DNA of 64,000 nucleotides from Sinorhizobium chiapasense. GTDB taxonomy: Bacteria; Pseudomonadota; Alphaproteobacteria; Rhizobiales; Rhizobiaceae. Both the position numbers and the translations under genes were made by a program. The stretch lies in assembly GCF_036488675.1 (NCBI RefSeq), contig NZ_CP133152.1:248001-312000 (forward strand), in the 5' to 3' direction. The first letter of the stretch is position 1, and each line of letters begins with the position of its first letter. The notes beneath the pieces are model-generated. The model worked only from the letters and a program-made list of their open reading frames with translations. It was not told the origin of the DNA and ran no database searches. Shown here piece by piece: positions 1 through 10,917 of this stretch.

Positions 1-88
1 CAAGCGTGGCGCGGGCGAGAAGCCGTATGCCTTCCCGGCGTTCCGCGGCTGCGTCCGGCAGCGCCTCATGTTTCTGCGTTGCGTCCAT
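1..88 (-). CDS. phnG: PhnG, phosphonate C-P lyase subunit (partial, N-terminus only)
   Basis: Only the first 29 codons are inside the window. The reading frame starts with ATG preceded by a GGAGTG ribosome site, and the N-terminus ends in an R-R-x-x-x-R-L-L-A-R-A pattern, which matches the start of PhnG, a core subunit of the carbon-phosphorus lyase complex. Its position divergent from a PhnF-type regulator supports a phn operon running off the left edge. The peptide is short, so the identification rests mainly on context. Confidence 0.6.
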   Translation of the reverse strand, partial: MDATQKHEALPDAAAERREGIRLLARATL

Positions 89-102
89 CGTTCACTCCAA
101 AA

Positions 103-120
103 TGTCTATTGATCTAGACA
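103..120. promoter_or_regulatory. Candidate PhnF operator (inverted repeat)
   Basis: TGTCTA and TAGACA form a perfect 6-bp inverted repeat with a 6-bp spacer, placed between the divergent phnG and phnF starts. GT-N-TA-N-AC-like half sites are typical of HutC-type GntR regulators. That PhnF binds here is inference. Confidence 0.5.
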
Positions 121-198
121 ACTATACATCTTATATCCTTCCTTAACGTTCGCAAATGACAGGCTTGTGACATTGACGAACAAAGTGGGGCGAACAAA

Positions 199-936
199 AT
201 GGCGTTGAAGAAAGTCGTCGAACGGCAGACCGGCGTGGCGCTCTGGCGGCAGATCGCCGACCGCATCCGGCTTTCGATCAGCAATGGCGATTACGACGCG
301 ACCGGCATGGTGCCGCCCGAAACCGCGCTGGCGCAGGAATTCGGCGTCAACCGCCACACGGTTCGCAGCGCTCTGGCGGCACTTGGCGAGGAAGGCCTTG
401 TCCGCGCGGTCCAGGGGCGCGGCACGATGATCGAGCGCAAGGATCGCGTCAGCTATCCGATTTCGCGGCGCACCCGCTTTTCGCAGGGGCTCGGCCGGCA
501 GGTGAAGGAGATCGGCACACGGCTGCTCGGCCATGCGGAAGTGCCGGCGAGCGGCGAGATTGCGGCGGCCCTTGCCGTTTCTCCCGGCTCCCTACTGATA
601 GAATTGCGGACGGTGAGCAGCGGCGACGGTCGGCCGCTTTCCATGTCGGTCAGCTATTTTCCCGCAGATCGTTTTCCGCAGATGGCCGAGGAATATGCCC
701 GGCTGGGCTCCATCACCAAGGCTTTTGCCGCGCAGGGGCTCGGCGACTATGTGCGCGTTTCGACCGAAATCGTCGCGCGGCATGCCGATGCAGACGAGCT
801 TTCGCTGTTGAAGCTGTCGCCCGGCGCGATCGTGATGGAAGCGCAATCGGTGAACGCTGACCTTGACGGCAAGCCGGTCGAATTTTCACGCACGCGCTTT
901 GCCGCCGACCGGATGAAGCTCAGGATCGAGACCTAG
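199..936 (+). CDS. phnF: PhnF, GntR/HutC-family regulator of phosphonate use
   Basis: A 245-residue regulator with an N-terminal winged helix-turn-helix (about residues 14-80, including LAQEFGVNRHTVRSAL) and a C-terminal UTRA ligand-binding domain (about 95-240), the layout of the HutC subfamily. It is divergent from a phnG-like start, the usual arrangement for PhnF, which in the family represses phn genes. An inverted repeat between the two starts is a likely operator. No neighbours are co-transcribed on its 3' side; a mosaic repeat follows. Family assignment is firm, the phosphonate role is from context. Confidence 0.8.
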   Translation: MALKKVVERQTGVALWRQIADRIRLSISNGDYDATGMVPPETALAQEFGVNRHTVRSALAALGEEGLVRAVQGRGTMIERKDRVSYPISRRTRFSQGLGRQVKEIGTRLLGHAEVPASGEIAAALAVSPGSLLIELRTVSSGDGRPLSMSVSYFPADRFPQMAEEYARLGSITKAFAAQGLGDYVRVSTEIVARHADADELSLLKLSPGAIVMEAQSVNADLDGKPVEFSRTRFAADRMKLRIET

Positions 937-1102
937 GTTACGTTGGTTGGAGCGGGTGCAGGCGGAACTCATAAATCCGGTTCTGTAAACGCGCTCGCTG
1001 AATGTCCGCCTCGTTCCGAAAGCGACGCGCTTTAAGTCGGCGAAGATGCCGGCGGTGTCGTGCGAGGCAGCGATCGACCAGTTGTTCAAACGCTGCGGTC
1101 GT

Positions 1103-1203
1103 CTGCAGCGCCGTGCGTCTTTTCTGACGCACGGCGCTGTGTAGCACTTTGAATTGCTGCATGTTTTTGTTCTTAAATCGGCTGCGCTTTAAGGAACATG
1201 CAG
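1103..1203 (+). repeat. RIME-like intergenic mosaic repeat, family A, copy 1
   Basis: About 101 bp made of two palindromes. The first arm pair surrounds GCGTC...GACGC, then comes a linker CACTTTGAATTGCTGCATG, and the second palindrome closes with ATGCAG. Full copies recur at 16492, 18629, 19707, 36498 and 39360. The structure fits rhizobial intergenic mosaic elements (RIMEs); the name is from memory. Confidence 0.75.
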
Positions 1204-1229
1204 TGGTTCGGCCCTAAGCCGACAAACGG

Positions 1230-2147
1230 TCAGTAGTCCCAGAAAACCGGTACCCAGCGAAAGTGGTCGCCGTCGCCCGCCACGTGGCCGACGGATGGGA
1301 ACGGCAGGTGAGTGGCCACCAGCAGCTCGCCGGTCGCCGCCAGCTCCCGCAAAAGACGGACCCGGACGCGGGCCGCCTCCTCGGGGTCGTGTTCGAAGCC
1401 GTTGTACCACTCGGGGTGTTCGAACCCGACCTGGAACACGAGGTCGCCGGCGAACGTCAGCCCGTCGCCGCCGGACGCCACGCGGACCACGCTGTGCCCG
1501 GGGGTGTGGCCGCCGGTGCGAGTAACGACCACCCCCGGCGCCACCTCGTACTCGTCATCGAACGGCCGCAGGTAGCTCTGGTACTCTTTCATGAACCGCT
1601 TGGCGGCCGACCGAAGCGCGTCCGGGAACCCCGGCGGCATGGAGACGTGGGAGAAATCGGGCCTCTCCCAGAACTTGACCTCGGCGGCCGCCACGTGGAT
1701 CCGCAGGTCCGGACGCAGCCGGTCCTTCACGCCGTCGACGAGCAGCCCGCCAATGTGGTCCATATGCATGTGGGTCAGCACCACGTCGGTCACGGATGCA
1801 AGATCGATGCCGGCGGCCTCCAGTCGCTTGATCAACTGCCCGGCCCGCGGCAAGTTCAACTCCGGGTCGAACCCTAGCCCAGCGTCGACGAGTATGGTTT
1901 GGCTGCCGCTACGCACCACGACCACGTTCAGCGCCCAGTCGATCGCGTCTGGCGGAAGGAACATGTCGTCCAGCCATGCCGCCCGGACGGCCGGGTCGAC
2001 GTTGTGGGCCAACATCGCGGTTGGCAGCGGTAGCACCCCATCGCTGACCACCAGCACGTCAATCTCGCCGACCCGCACCGCATAGCGCGACGGAACCAAC
2101 TCTTCGGGGCTCGTTCTACCGGGGTGTGAGGTGTTGTCCAAGCTCAT
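1230..2147 (-). CDS. MBL-fold metallo-hydrolase
   Basis: A protein of about 305 residues with the zinc-binding signature HMHMDH (about residues 127-131), a later GGHTPGHS histidine and an FAGD segment, all diagnostic of the metallo-beta-lactamase fold and of the lactonase/glyoxalase-like branch. Substrate is unknown; quorum-signal lactonase is one possibility but not shown. The start was set at an ATG with AGGAGG six bases upstream; a second in-frame ATG at 2198, also with a GGAG site, would add 17 residues. It stands alone, bounded by a mosaic repeat on its 3' side and a decayed gene on its 5' side, and its wording looks unlike neighbouring rhizobial genes, so acquisition is possible. Confidence 0.8.
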   Translation of the reverse strand: MSLDNTSHPGRTSPEELVPSRYAVRVGEIDVLVVSDGVLPLPTAMLAHNVDPAVRAAWLDDMFLPPDAIDWALNVVVVRSGSQTILVDAGLGFDPELNLPRAGQLIKRLEAAGIDLASVTDVVLTHMHMDHIGGLLVDGVKDRLRPDLRIHVAAAEVKFWERPDFSHVSMPPGFPDALRSAAKRFMKEYQSYLRPFDDEYEVAPGVVVTRTGGHTPGHSVVRVASGGDGLTFAGDLVFQVGFEHPEWYNGFEHDPEEAARVRVRLLRELAATGELLVATHLPFPSVGHVAGDGDHFRWVPVFWDY

Positions 2148-2308
2148 GTTTGCCTCCTGCTGACCAGTCGTGCGGGGTTTTGTTTCCGCCTGCGACATGA
2201 TGCGCTCCTGTCTTGCGTGATCGAGGCGTGTCGGTCACTACAGCGCCGACGCTATGCTGAAGCCGGTTGGCGGTCGAGCTACACCTGAGGATAGGGCAGC
2301 CTGCGCTC

Positions 2309-2462
2309 TCAGTGGGCCGCAGCGAAGATTTGTTGGTGAGGAGGCCGGTAAGAAGGAGTGGACTGCCGGGCAATATCCGTCGGTAGGTGAAGAAGTGCCA
2401 GCCGCCCTTTCCAGGATAGAGCCATACTTCCGCACTTCCGCTTCGAACTCGAAAGCTGTCAC
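2309..2462 (-). pseudogene. Decayed DUF1905-domain gene
   Basis: Reading the minus strand from a GTG at 2462 gives TAFEFEAEV, then after a frame change WLYPGKGGWHFFT, then after a second frame change LPTDIARQ, which together recreate the conserved core of DUF1905 proteins. The first frameshift is explained by a tandem 8-bp duplication (ACTTCCGC twice, 2426-2441 on the plus strand); the second needs one lost base near 2386. The remainder has no recognisable similarity. This is a remnant, not an active gene. Confidence 0.6.
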
Positions 2463-2583
2463 ATGTCCCCGTTTCGTCGCCGCCGAAATAAGGCAATGCC
2501 GCCGCATTTCCGACGCGTTTTTGCCGCATCAACTAAGCTTCGCATCAGGATCCACGCATTGTCTTCTCTGGGGAGAAAGCGAA

Positions 2584-3978
2584 ATGGCGACGTGGCGACC
2601 CGATCCTTCCTTCTATCCATCACCGCGCATGGCCGCAAAGGCCCCCAAGGAAACCATCGCCTATGTGGCGGCCTTCGATCCGGATCGACAGCGACCGGAT
2701 GCGATCGCGGTGGTCGACGTCGATCCAACCTCTCCGAGCTATTCTCAGATCGTCGGGCAGGTCGACATGCCGAACGTCGGCGACGAACTGCATCACTTCG
2801 GCTGGAATGCCTGCTCGTCCTGCCTTTGCCCCAATGCGCCGCATCCTCACGTCGAGCGCCGCTATCTGGTCGTGCCCGGGCTGAGGTCGTCGCGGCTTCA
2901 TATCATCGACACCAAGCCGGATCCCCGGAATCCGAGGATTGTCCGCGTCATCGATCCGGCGGAAATTGCCGAGAAGGCAAACTATTCCCGGCTGCACACC
3001 ATCCATTGCGGACCGGAGGGCATCTATGTCAACGCGCTTGCCGACCGCGACGGCAACGCGCCCGGCGGCATCTTTCTGCTCGACCACGACAGCTTCGACG
3101 TGCTCGGGCAATGGGAGATGGATCGCGGACCGCAGAAGCTCGCCTACGATTTCTGGTGGCACCTCGGCCACGACACGATGATCACCAGCGAGTGGGGAAC
3201 GCCGGAAAACTTCGAAAACGGTCTGGTTCCGGAAGTGCTACTCGGTTCGAAATACGGCCGCAGGCTTCATTTCTGGGATCTCAACAAGCGCAAGCACCTG
3301 CAGGAGGTCGATTTCGGCGAGGAGCACCAGCTCGTCTTCGAATTGCGCCCCGCCCATGATCCGACCAAGGCCTATGGTTTCGTCGGCTGCGTCATCAGCC
3401 TCAAGGATCTCTCCGCCTCGATCTGGACCTGGTATCGCGACGGCGACCAGTGGGCTGTGAAGAAGGTGATCGAGATTCCGGCCGAGCCCGCCGACGCGGA
3501 CCTCCTGCCGCCCGTGCTCAAGGGCTTCAAGGCGGTCGCGCCGCTCGTGACCGACATCGACCTCTCGATGGACGACCGATTCCTCTACGTCTCCTGCTGG
3601 GGTACCGGCGACATGATCCAGTACGACGTTTCCGATCCCCTCGCGCCGAAGGAGACCGGCCGCGTCAGGATCGGCGGGATCGTTTCGCGCGCGACGCATC
3701 CGAAGGCGTCGAACGGCGCGCTCAATGGCGGACCGCAGATGGTGGAAATAAGCCGCGACGGCAAGCGCGTTTATTTCACCAACTCGCTCTACGGCGCGAT
3801 CGACCCGCAATTCTATCCGGACGGCATCGACGGATGGATGGTGAAACTGGATGTCGGCGACAACGGCGGAATTTCCTTCGACGAGAGCTTTTTCGTCGAT
3901 TGGCCGAAGGGTCATCGCCCGCATCAGGTTAGGCTCGAAGGTGGCGACTGCTCCTCCGATTCCTATTGCTATCCGTGA
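2584..3978 (+). CDS. SBP56-family selenium-binding protein / methanethiol oxidase-like
   Basis: A 464-residue protein with the family hallmark CSSC (in NACSSCLCPN, about residue 77), the HHFGWN segment before it and repeated beta-propeller-like blades, matching bacterial SBP56 proteins in length. Characterised bacterial relatives (MtoX) are copper-dependent methanethiol oxidases; that activity here is inferred. The frame stays open 330 bp further upstream, but the ATG at 2584 follows a GGGGAGA ribosome site and is where family similarity begins. The next gene starts 29 bp after its stop and is probably co-transcribed. Confidence 0.85.
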   Translation: MATWRPDPSFYPSPRMAAKAPKETIAYVAAFDPDRQRPDAIAVVDVDPTSPSYSQIVGQVDMPNVGDELHHFGWNACSSCLCPNAPHPHVERRYLVVPGLRSSRLHIIDTKPDPRNPRIVRVIDPAEIAEKANYSRLHTIHCGPEGIYVNALADRDGNAPGGIFLLDHDSFDVLGQWEMDRGPQKLAYDFWWHLGHDTMITSEWGTPENFENGLVPEVLLGSKYGRRLHFWDLNKRKHLQEVDFGEEHQLVFELRPAHDPTKAYGFVGCVISLKDLSASIWTWYRDGDQWAVKKVIEIPAEPADADLLPPVLKGFKAVAPLVTDIDLSMDDRFLYVSCWGTGDMIQYDVSDPLAPKETGRVRIGGIVSRATHPKASNGALNGGPQMVEISRDGKRVYFTNSLYGAIDPQFYPDGIDGWMVKLDVGDNGGISFDESFFVDWPKGHRPHQVRLEGGDCSSDSYCYP

Positions 3979-4007
3979 GGGGTGTGGGGTCGTGCCCGCC
4001 GGTACGC

Positions 4008-4634
4008 ATGACTGATTTCTGGCCGTGGCTCTCACTCGCCGGCCTTGGCGCCTTCCATGGCGTCAACCCGGCAATGGGCTGGCTTTTTGCCGTGGCGCTG
4101 GGGCTCCATCGACAAAGTTCGCGCATCGTCTGGCTGTCGCTCCTGCCGATCGCCGCCGGGCATGCCGCCGCCATCGCGGTCGTGCTGACGGCTTTTATGG
4201 CCTTCGGCACGGTCGTCGACCTGCGGAGCCTCAAGCTTTTCGCGGCCGCGCTCATCCTCGGCCTCGCCGGCTACTACGCCTTCTACGGACACCGCCACCG
4301 GGTCCGGGTCGGCATGCGGACCGGAATGGCCGGTCTCGCACTCTGGTCATTCCTGATGGCGACGGGGCATGGCGCGGGGCTGATGCTGGTGCCTGCGGTG
4401 CTCGGTCTCTGCCTTGCGGACCAATCGGCTACCATCCCTCTCGGCAGTTCGCTGCCGATCTCGCTGGCGGCCGTGGCACTCCATGCCGTGGCGACGCTCG
4501 CGGTTACCGCGGCGGTCGCCTTGGTCGTCATCGAATGGCTCGGTCTTGCGGTCCTGCGTTCCGCGTGGATCAACTTCGACCTTATCTGGACGCTGGCGCT
4601 CGTCGCGACCGGCGTCATTCTTGTCGTGGCTTGA
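4008..4634 (+). CDS. Polytopic membrane protein, function unknown
   Basis: About 208 residues with five to six hydrophobic helices and a distinctive N-terminal GAFHGVNPAMGW motif, plus a second histidine-glycine pair (TGHGAG) in the middle. This histidine pattern is reminiscent of NicO/TauE-like metal or anion transporters, but no family is firmly recognised. It directly follows the SBP56 gene, so a role in copper or sulfur handling for that enzyme is a reasonable guess. The ATG at 4008 was chosen over an overlapping TTG at 3966 that would run into the upstream gene. Confidence 0.6.
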   Translation: MTDFWPWLSLAGLGAFHGVNPAMGWLFAVALGLHRQSSRIVWLSLLPIAAGHAAAIAVVLTAFMAFGTVVDLRSLKLFAAALILGLAGYYAFYGHRHRVRVGMRTGMAGLALWSFLMATGHGAGLMLVPAVLGLCLADQSATIPLGSSLPISLAAVALHAVATLAVTAAVALVVIEWLGLAVLRSAWINFDLIWTLALVATGVILVVA

Positions 4635-4662
4635 GGCGTCTACTGCATGCCGTAGTCGCCTA

Positions 4663-6825
<2,163 letters not shown>

Positions 6826-6890
6826 TGGCTTTCCGCTCCTTTTTCACCGGCGGGCGCAAACGACGATCGCGCGTTGGAGAGCATACGACA

Positions 6891-8894
6891 TCACTCGAAC
6901 TCCATGATCAGCTCGTCGACTGCCAGGCTCGCGCCGGCGGCGATCGCCACGCGCTTGACCGTCGCGCGCTTCTCAGCCCGGAGGATGTTTTCCATCTTCA
7001 TCGCCTCGACGACGGCGATCGCCTGTCCGGCCTCGACCGTGTCTCCGGCTCTGACCGCGATCAAGGTCACGACGCCCGGCATCGGGCAGAGCAGCATCTT
7101 CGACGTGTCCGGCGGTAGCTTCTTCGGCATCAGCCACGCAAGTTCGGCAACGCGCGGGCTTCTGACGCGCACGATCACGTCGATGCCGCGCCAGCGCAGC
7201 CGGATCCCGGTGCCGACGAGATCGACCTTCACGCCCATCGGCTGATTGTCGATGTTGAAGGTGGCAAGCGTACGGCCGGGTGTCCAGTCGGTTGCGACCG
7301 TCACCGCTCCGTCATCGGCGAAGCGGACGAAGGCACCATCGGCCGAGACGCCGGCCGTCACGCGAAAGTCGCGATCGGCAAGGCTTGCCACCCAGTCGTG
7401 GCCGACGACGCGGCGGTGGTTGCCGATCGTACCCGAGATCTGGCTCGCGCGCTCCTGCAGCGCCTGGTTGATCACGATCGCGACGGCGGCGAGCTTGCGT
7501 GCGTCCGCCTCGTCCGGGACGACGCCCTGGAAGCCCTCGGTAAATTCCTCGGCGATATAGGCGGTGGTGAGGCGCCCTTCGCGGAAGCGCTTCTGCTGCA
7601 TGACGGCGGAAAGGAAAGGCAGGTTGTGCCCGATACCCTCGACCTCGAATGCATCGAGCGCGCTCGCCATCGCCTCGACGGCGGTGGCGCGATCCGGCCC
7701 CCAGGTGCAGAGCTTGGCGATCATCGGGTCGTAATACATCGAGATCTCACCGCCCTCGAAGACGCCCGTATCGTTGCGGATGACGGTGCCGTCGTCCTGC
7801 CTGCCTTCCTGAGGCGGGCGGTAGCGCGTCAGCCGGCCGATCGAGGGCAGGAAGTTGCGGTAGGGGTCTTCTGCATAGAGCCGGCTTTCGATCGCCCAGC
7901 CGTCGAGCTTCACGTCTTTCTGGCTGAAGGCGAGTTCCTCGCCGGCGGCGACGCGGATCATCTGCTCGACGAGGTCAAGCCCGGTGATGAGTTCGGTCGC
8001 CGGGTGCTCCACCTGCAGACGCGTATTCATCTCGAGGAAGTAGAAGTTGCGCTCGCCATCGACGATGAACTCGACCGTACCGGCGGAGTGATAGCCGACG
8101 GCTTTGGCAAGCGCGACGGCCTGCTCGCCCATGGCGCGCCGCGTCTTCTCATCGAGGAATGGAGACGGGGCCTCCTCGATGACCTTCTGGTTGCGGCGCT
8201 GGATCGAGCATTCACGCTCGCCCAGATAGAGCGTGTTGCCGTGCTTGTCGCCCAATACCTGGATTTCGATGTGGCGGGGCTCGGTCACGAATTTTTCGAT
8301 GAAGATGCGGTCGTCGCCGAAGGAGCTTTTCGCCTCGTTCTTCGACGACTGGAAGCCTTCGCGCGCCTCGATGTCGCTCCAGGCGATCCGCATGCCCTTG
8401 CCGCCGCCGCCGGCCGACGCCTTGATCATCACCGGATAGCCGATGGTCGCTGCGATCCGAACGGCTTCCTCGGCGTCCTCGATCAGCCCCATGTGGCCGG
8501 GAACGGTCGAGACATCGGCTTCGGCGGCGATTTTCTTCGAGGTGATCTTGTCGCCCATCGCCTTTATCGCGCCGACCGGCGGCCCGATGAAGGCGACGCC
8601 CTCCTTCTCCAGCGCTTCGGCAAAGGCGGCGTTTTCCGAAAGGAAGCCGTAGCCCGGATGCACGGCATCGGCGCCGGTCTTGCGGATCGCGTCGAGGATC
8701 TTGTCGATGACGATATAGGACTGGCTGGAGGGCGAGGCGCCGATATGCACGGCTTCGTCCGCCATACGCACATGCATGGCGTCGCGGTCGGCATCGGAAT
8801 AGACGGCGACGGTCGCAATGCCGAGCCTCTTGGCGGTGCGGATGACGCGGCAGGCGATTTCACCACGATTGGCGATGAGGATTTTCTTGAACAT
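6891..8894 (-). CDS. pccA: Propionyl-CoA carboxylase alpha subunit (biotin carboxylase and biotin carrier)
   Basis: A 667-residue protein with an N-terminal biotin carboxylase/ATP-grasp region (starting KKILIANRGEIACRVIR; glycine-rich ASAGGGGKGMRIA loop near 165) and a C-terminal biotinyl domain with the biotinylation motif EAMKMEN, lysine near residue 633. It carries out ATP- and bicarbonate-dependent carboxylation of biotin, which the beta subunit passes to propionyl-CoA. Placement between pccB and the mutase on the same strand identifies it as the propionyl- rather than acetyl- or methylcrotonyl-CoA enzyme. Starts at an ATG with AAAGAGAAACGC upstream. Confidence 0.93.
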   Translation of the reverse strand: MFKKILIANRGEIACRVIRTAKRLGIATVAVYSDADRDAMHVRMADEAVHIGASPSSQSYIVIDKILDAIRKTGADAVHPGYGFLSENAAFAEALEKEGVAFIGPPVGAIKAMGDKITSKKIAAEADVSTVPGHMGLIEDAEEAVRIAATIGYPVMIKASAGGGGKGMRIAWSDIEAREGFQSSKNEAKSSFGDDRIFIEKFVTEPRHIEIQVLGDKHGNTLYLGERECSIQRRNQKVIEEAPSPFLDEKTRRAMGEQAVALAKAVGYHSAGTVEFIVDGERNFYFLEMNTRLQVEHPATELITGLDLVEQMIRVAAGEELAFSQKDVKLDGWAIESRLYAEDPYRNFLPSIGRLTRYRPPQEGRQDDGTVIRNDTGVFEGGEISMYYDPMIAKLCTWGPDRATAVEAMASALDAFEVEGIGHNLPFLSAVMQQKRFREGRLTTAYIAEEFTEGFQGVVPDEADARKLAAVAIVINQALQERASQISGTIGNHRRVVGHDWVASLADRDFRVTAGVSADGAFVRFADDGAVTVATDWTPGRTLATFNIDNQPMGVKVDLVGTGIRLRWRGIDVIVRVRSPRVAELAWLMPKKLPPDTSKMLLCPMPGVVTLIAVRAGDTVEAGQAIAVVEAMKMENILRAEKRATVKRVAIAAGASLAVDELIMEFE

Positions 8895-8923
8895 GCGTTT
8901 CTCTTTGAATCCTTTCTGTCGCG

Positions 8924-9214
8924 TCAGCGCCTGAACTTTCGCCGGTAGGGTAGAAGCGCGATGGAGGAGGCCGCAACCGCGCCGCCGAAGAGGAGGGCGA
9001 AGGGGGCAACCACCATGGCCGCCGCAAGCAGCGGGTTCGACGAGCGTGCGATATGGGTGCCGACCGCGCCGATGTTGAGCCAGATCAGTGCGCCCGCGCT
9101 CGCGGCGCCAACCAGCACGCCGTAAAGGGCGTTCGTCGCCAAATAGCGCAGCATCTGCCAGTGATCGCTGCGTGCCGCCTCAGGCCTCATGACGGGTTCG
9201 GGTTCCGATTTCAT
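8924..9214 (-). CDS. Small two-helix membrane protein in the pcc operon
   Basis: About 96 residues with two predicted transmembrane helices (around residues 28-48 and 60-82) separated by a short loop and ending in a basic tail (YRRKFRR). It is wedged between pccB and pccA on the same strand. An alternative GTG start at 9229 overlaps the pccB stop codon (GTGA), so translation may be coupled; the ATG at 9214 has a GAGG site. No family recognised; the position suggests an accessory to the operon rather than an enzyme. Confidence 0.6.
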   Translation of the reverse strand: MKSEPEPVMRPEAARSDHWQMLRYLATNALYGVLVGAASAGALIWLNIGAVGTHIARSSNPLLAAAMVVAPFALLFGGAVAASSIALLPYRRKFRR

Positions 9215-9225
9215 GGCGCGCCTCG

Positions 9226-10758
9226 TCACAACGGAATTGTGTCGTGCTTGCGCCAGCGCGTTTCCACCTGCTTGTTGCGCAGCGACGCGAAGGCGCGCGC
9301 GATGCGGCGTCGCGACGAGTGCGGCATGATCACCTCGTCGATGAAGCCGCGCTCGGCGGCGACGAAGGGGTTGGCGAAGCGCTCCTCGTATTCCTTCGTG
9401 CGGGCGGCGATCTTTTCCGGATCGCTGAGCTCGGAGCGGTAGAGGATTTCGGTCGCGCCCTTGGCGCCCATGACTGCGATTTCCGCCGTCGGCCAGGCAT
9501 AGTTGACGTCGGCGCCGATGTGCTTCGACGCCATGACGTCATAGGCGCCGCCATAGGCCTTGCGGGTGATAAGGGTCACCATCGGCACCGTCGCCTGGCT
9601 ATAGGCGAAGAGCAGCTTGGCGCCATGCTTGATGACGCCGCCATATTCCTGGCTCGTGCCCGGCAGGAAGCCCGGCACGTCGACGAGCGTCAGGATCGGG
9701 ATCGAGAAGGCGTCGCAGAAGCGCACGAAGCGAGCGGCCTTGCGCGAAGAGTCGATGTCGAGGCAGCCGGCGAGCACCATCGGCTGGTTGGCGACCACGC
9801 CAACCGTCTGGCCCTCGAGACGGATGAAGCCGGTGACGATGTTGCGGGCAAAGCTCGCCTGGAGCTCGAAGAAGTCGCCTTCGTCGGCAAGCGCCAGAAT
9901 GAGCTCCTTCATGTCGTAGGGCTTGGCGGCGCTGTCGGGGATCAGGCTGTCGAGGCGCATCTCGACGCGCGCCGGGTCGTCGTAGAAGGGCCGGACCGGC
10001 GGTTTCTCGCGGTTGTTGAGCGGCAGGAAGTCGAAGAGCAGGCGCACATGTTCCAGCGCCTCGACATCGTTTTCATAGGCGCCGTCGGCGACCGAGGATT
10101 TCGTCGTATGGGTGCGAGCGCCGCCGAGCTCTTCCGCCGTCACGATCTCGTTCGTCACCGTCTTCACCACGTCGGGGCCGGTGACGAACATGTAGGAACT
10201 GTCGCGCACCATGAAGATGAAATCGGTCATCGCCGGCGAATAGACCGCGCCGCCGGCGCATGGCCCCATGATTACCGAGATCTGCGGGATGACGCCCGAG
10301 ACTTCCGCGTTGCGACGGAAGACCTCGGCATAGCCAGCGAGCGACGCCACGCCCTCCTGGATGCGGGCGCCGCCGGAATCGTTGAGGCCGATCACCGGCG
10401 CGCCGTTGCGGGCGGCCATGTCCATGATCTTGCAGATCTTTTCCGCATGGGTCTCGGAGAGCGAGCCGCCGAGCACGGTGAAATCCTGGGAAAAGACATA
10501 GACCTGTCGGCCGTTGATCGTGCCCCAGCCGGTGACGACGCCATCGCCGGCAATCTTTTGCTCGGCCATGCCGAAGTCGACGCAGCGATGCGTCACATAC
10601 ATGTCGTATTCTTCGAAGGAGCCTTCGTCGAGCAGTACGTCGATGCGCTCGCGCGCCGTCAGCTTGCCCTTGCCGTGCTGCGCCTCGACGCGGCGCTCGC
10701 CGCCGCCGGCCCGCGCCTGTGCGCGGCGGGCCTCCACCTGTTCCAGTATCGCGCGCAT
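9226..10758 (-). CDS. pccB: Propionyl-CoA carboxylase beta subunit (carboxyltransferase)
   Basis: A 510-residue carboxyltransferase with the two crotonase-like halves typical of PccB: an N-terminal half containing [12 protein letters not shown] (about 120) and a C-terminal half with [21 protein letters not shown] (about 375), where glycine-rich stretches hold the acyl-CoA and biotin. Length is standard for PccB. The ATG at 10758 follows GGGAGGAG; an upstream in-frame ATG at 10851 lacks family support. First gene of the operon, divergent from the ScfR-type regulator. Confidence 0.95.
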   Translation of the reverse strand: MRAILEQVEARRAQARAGGGERRVEAQHGKGKLTARERIDVLLDEGSFEEYDMYVTHRCVDFGMAEQKIAGDGVVTGWGTINGRQVYVFSQDFTVLGGSLSETHAEKICKIMDMAARNGAPVIGLNDSGGARIQEGVASLAGYAEVFRRNAEVSGVIPQISVIMGPCAGGAVYSPAMTDFIFMVRDSSYMFVTGPDVVKTVTNEIVTAEELGGARTHTTKSSVADGAYENDVEALEHVRLLFDFLPLNNREKPPVRPFYDDPARVEMRLDSLIPDSAAKPYDMKELILALADEGDFFELQASFARNIVTGFIRLEGQTVGVVANQPMVLAGCLDIDSSRKAARFVRFCDAFSIPILTLVDVPGFLPGTSQEYGGVIKHGAKLLFAYSQATVPMVTLITRKAYGGAYDVMASKHIGADVNYAWPTAEIAVMGAKGATEILYRSELSDPEKIAARTKEYEERFANPFVAAERGFIDEVIMPHSSRRRIARAFASLRNKQVETRWRKHDTIPL

Positions 10759-10901
10759 GTGTCTCCTCCCGAAATTCTTTCTCGCCGAGATTTTTCTCGA
10801 TTGTGCAGAGGCGTTCCAGGCTTCGCAATAGCGTCGAAGATCGGATGGCAAAACGGCCGATCATGTGCGAATGTGGAATATAGAAATATGTGAAACGTAA
10901 A

Positions 10902-10917
10902 TTGCGAAGTTGCGAAC
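10902..10917. promoter_or_regulatory. Candidate ScfR/PccR operator (TTGCGAA direct repeat)
   Basis: TTGCGAAG is immediately followed by TTGCGAAC, eight bases apart and ending just before the regulator's ATG. RamB/ScfR regulators are known to bind TTTGCAAA-like boxes, so this is a plausible autoregulatory and pccB-controlling site. Binding is inferred. Confidence 0.45.

Noticed and set aside
2254-2583. N-terminal extension of the SBP56 protein
   Set aside because: Frame is open but has no family similarity, overlaps the DUF1905 remnant on the other strand, and the ATG at 2584 has a good ribosome site.
7398-10893. Long plus-strand frames (516 and 549 codons) opposite pccA and pccB
   Set aside because: Mirror frames of well-conserved genes, rich in histidine, arginine and glycine without motifs.
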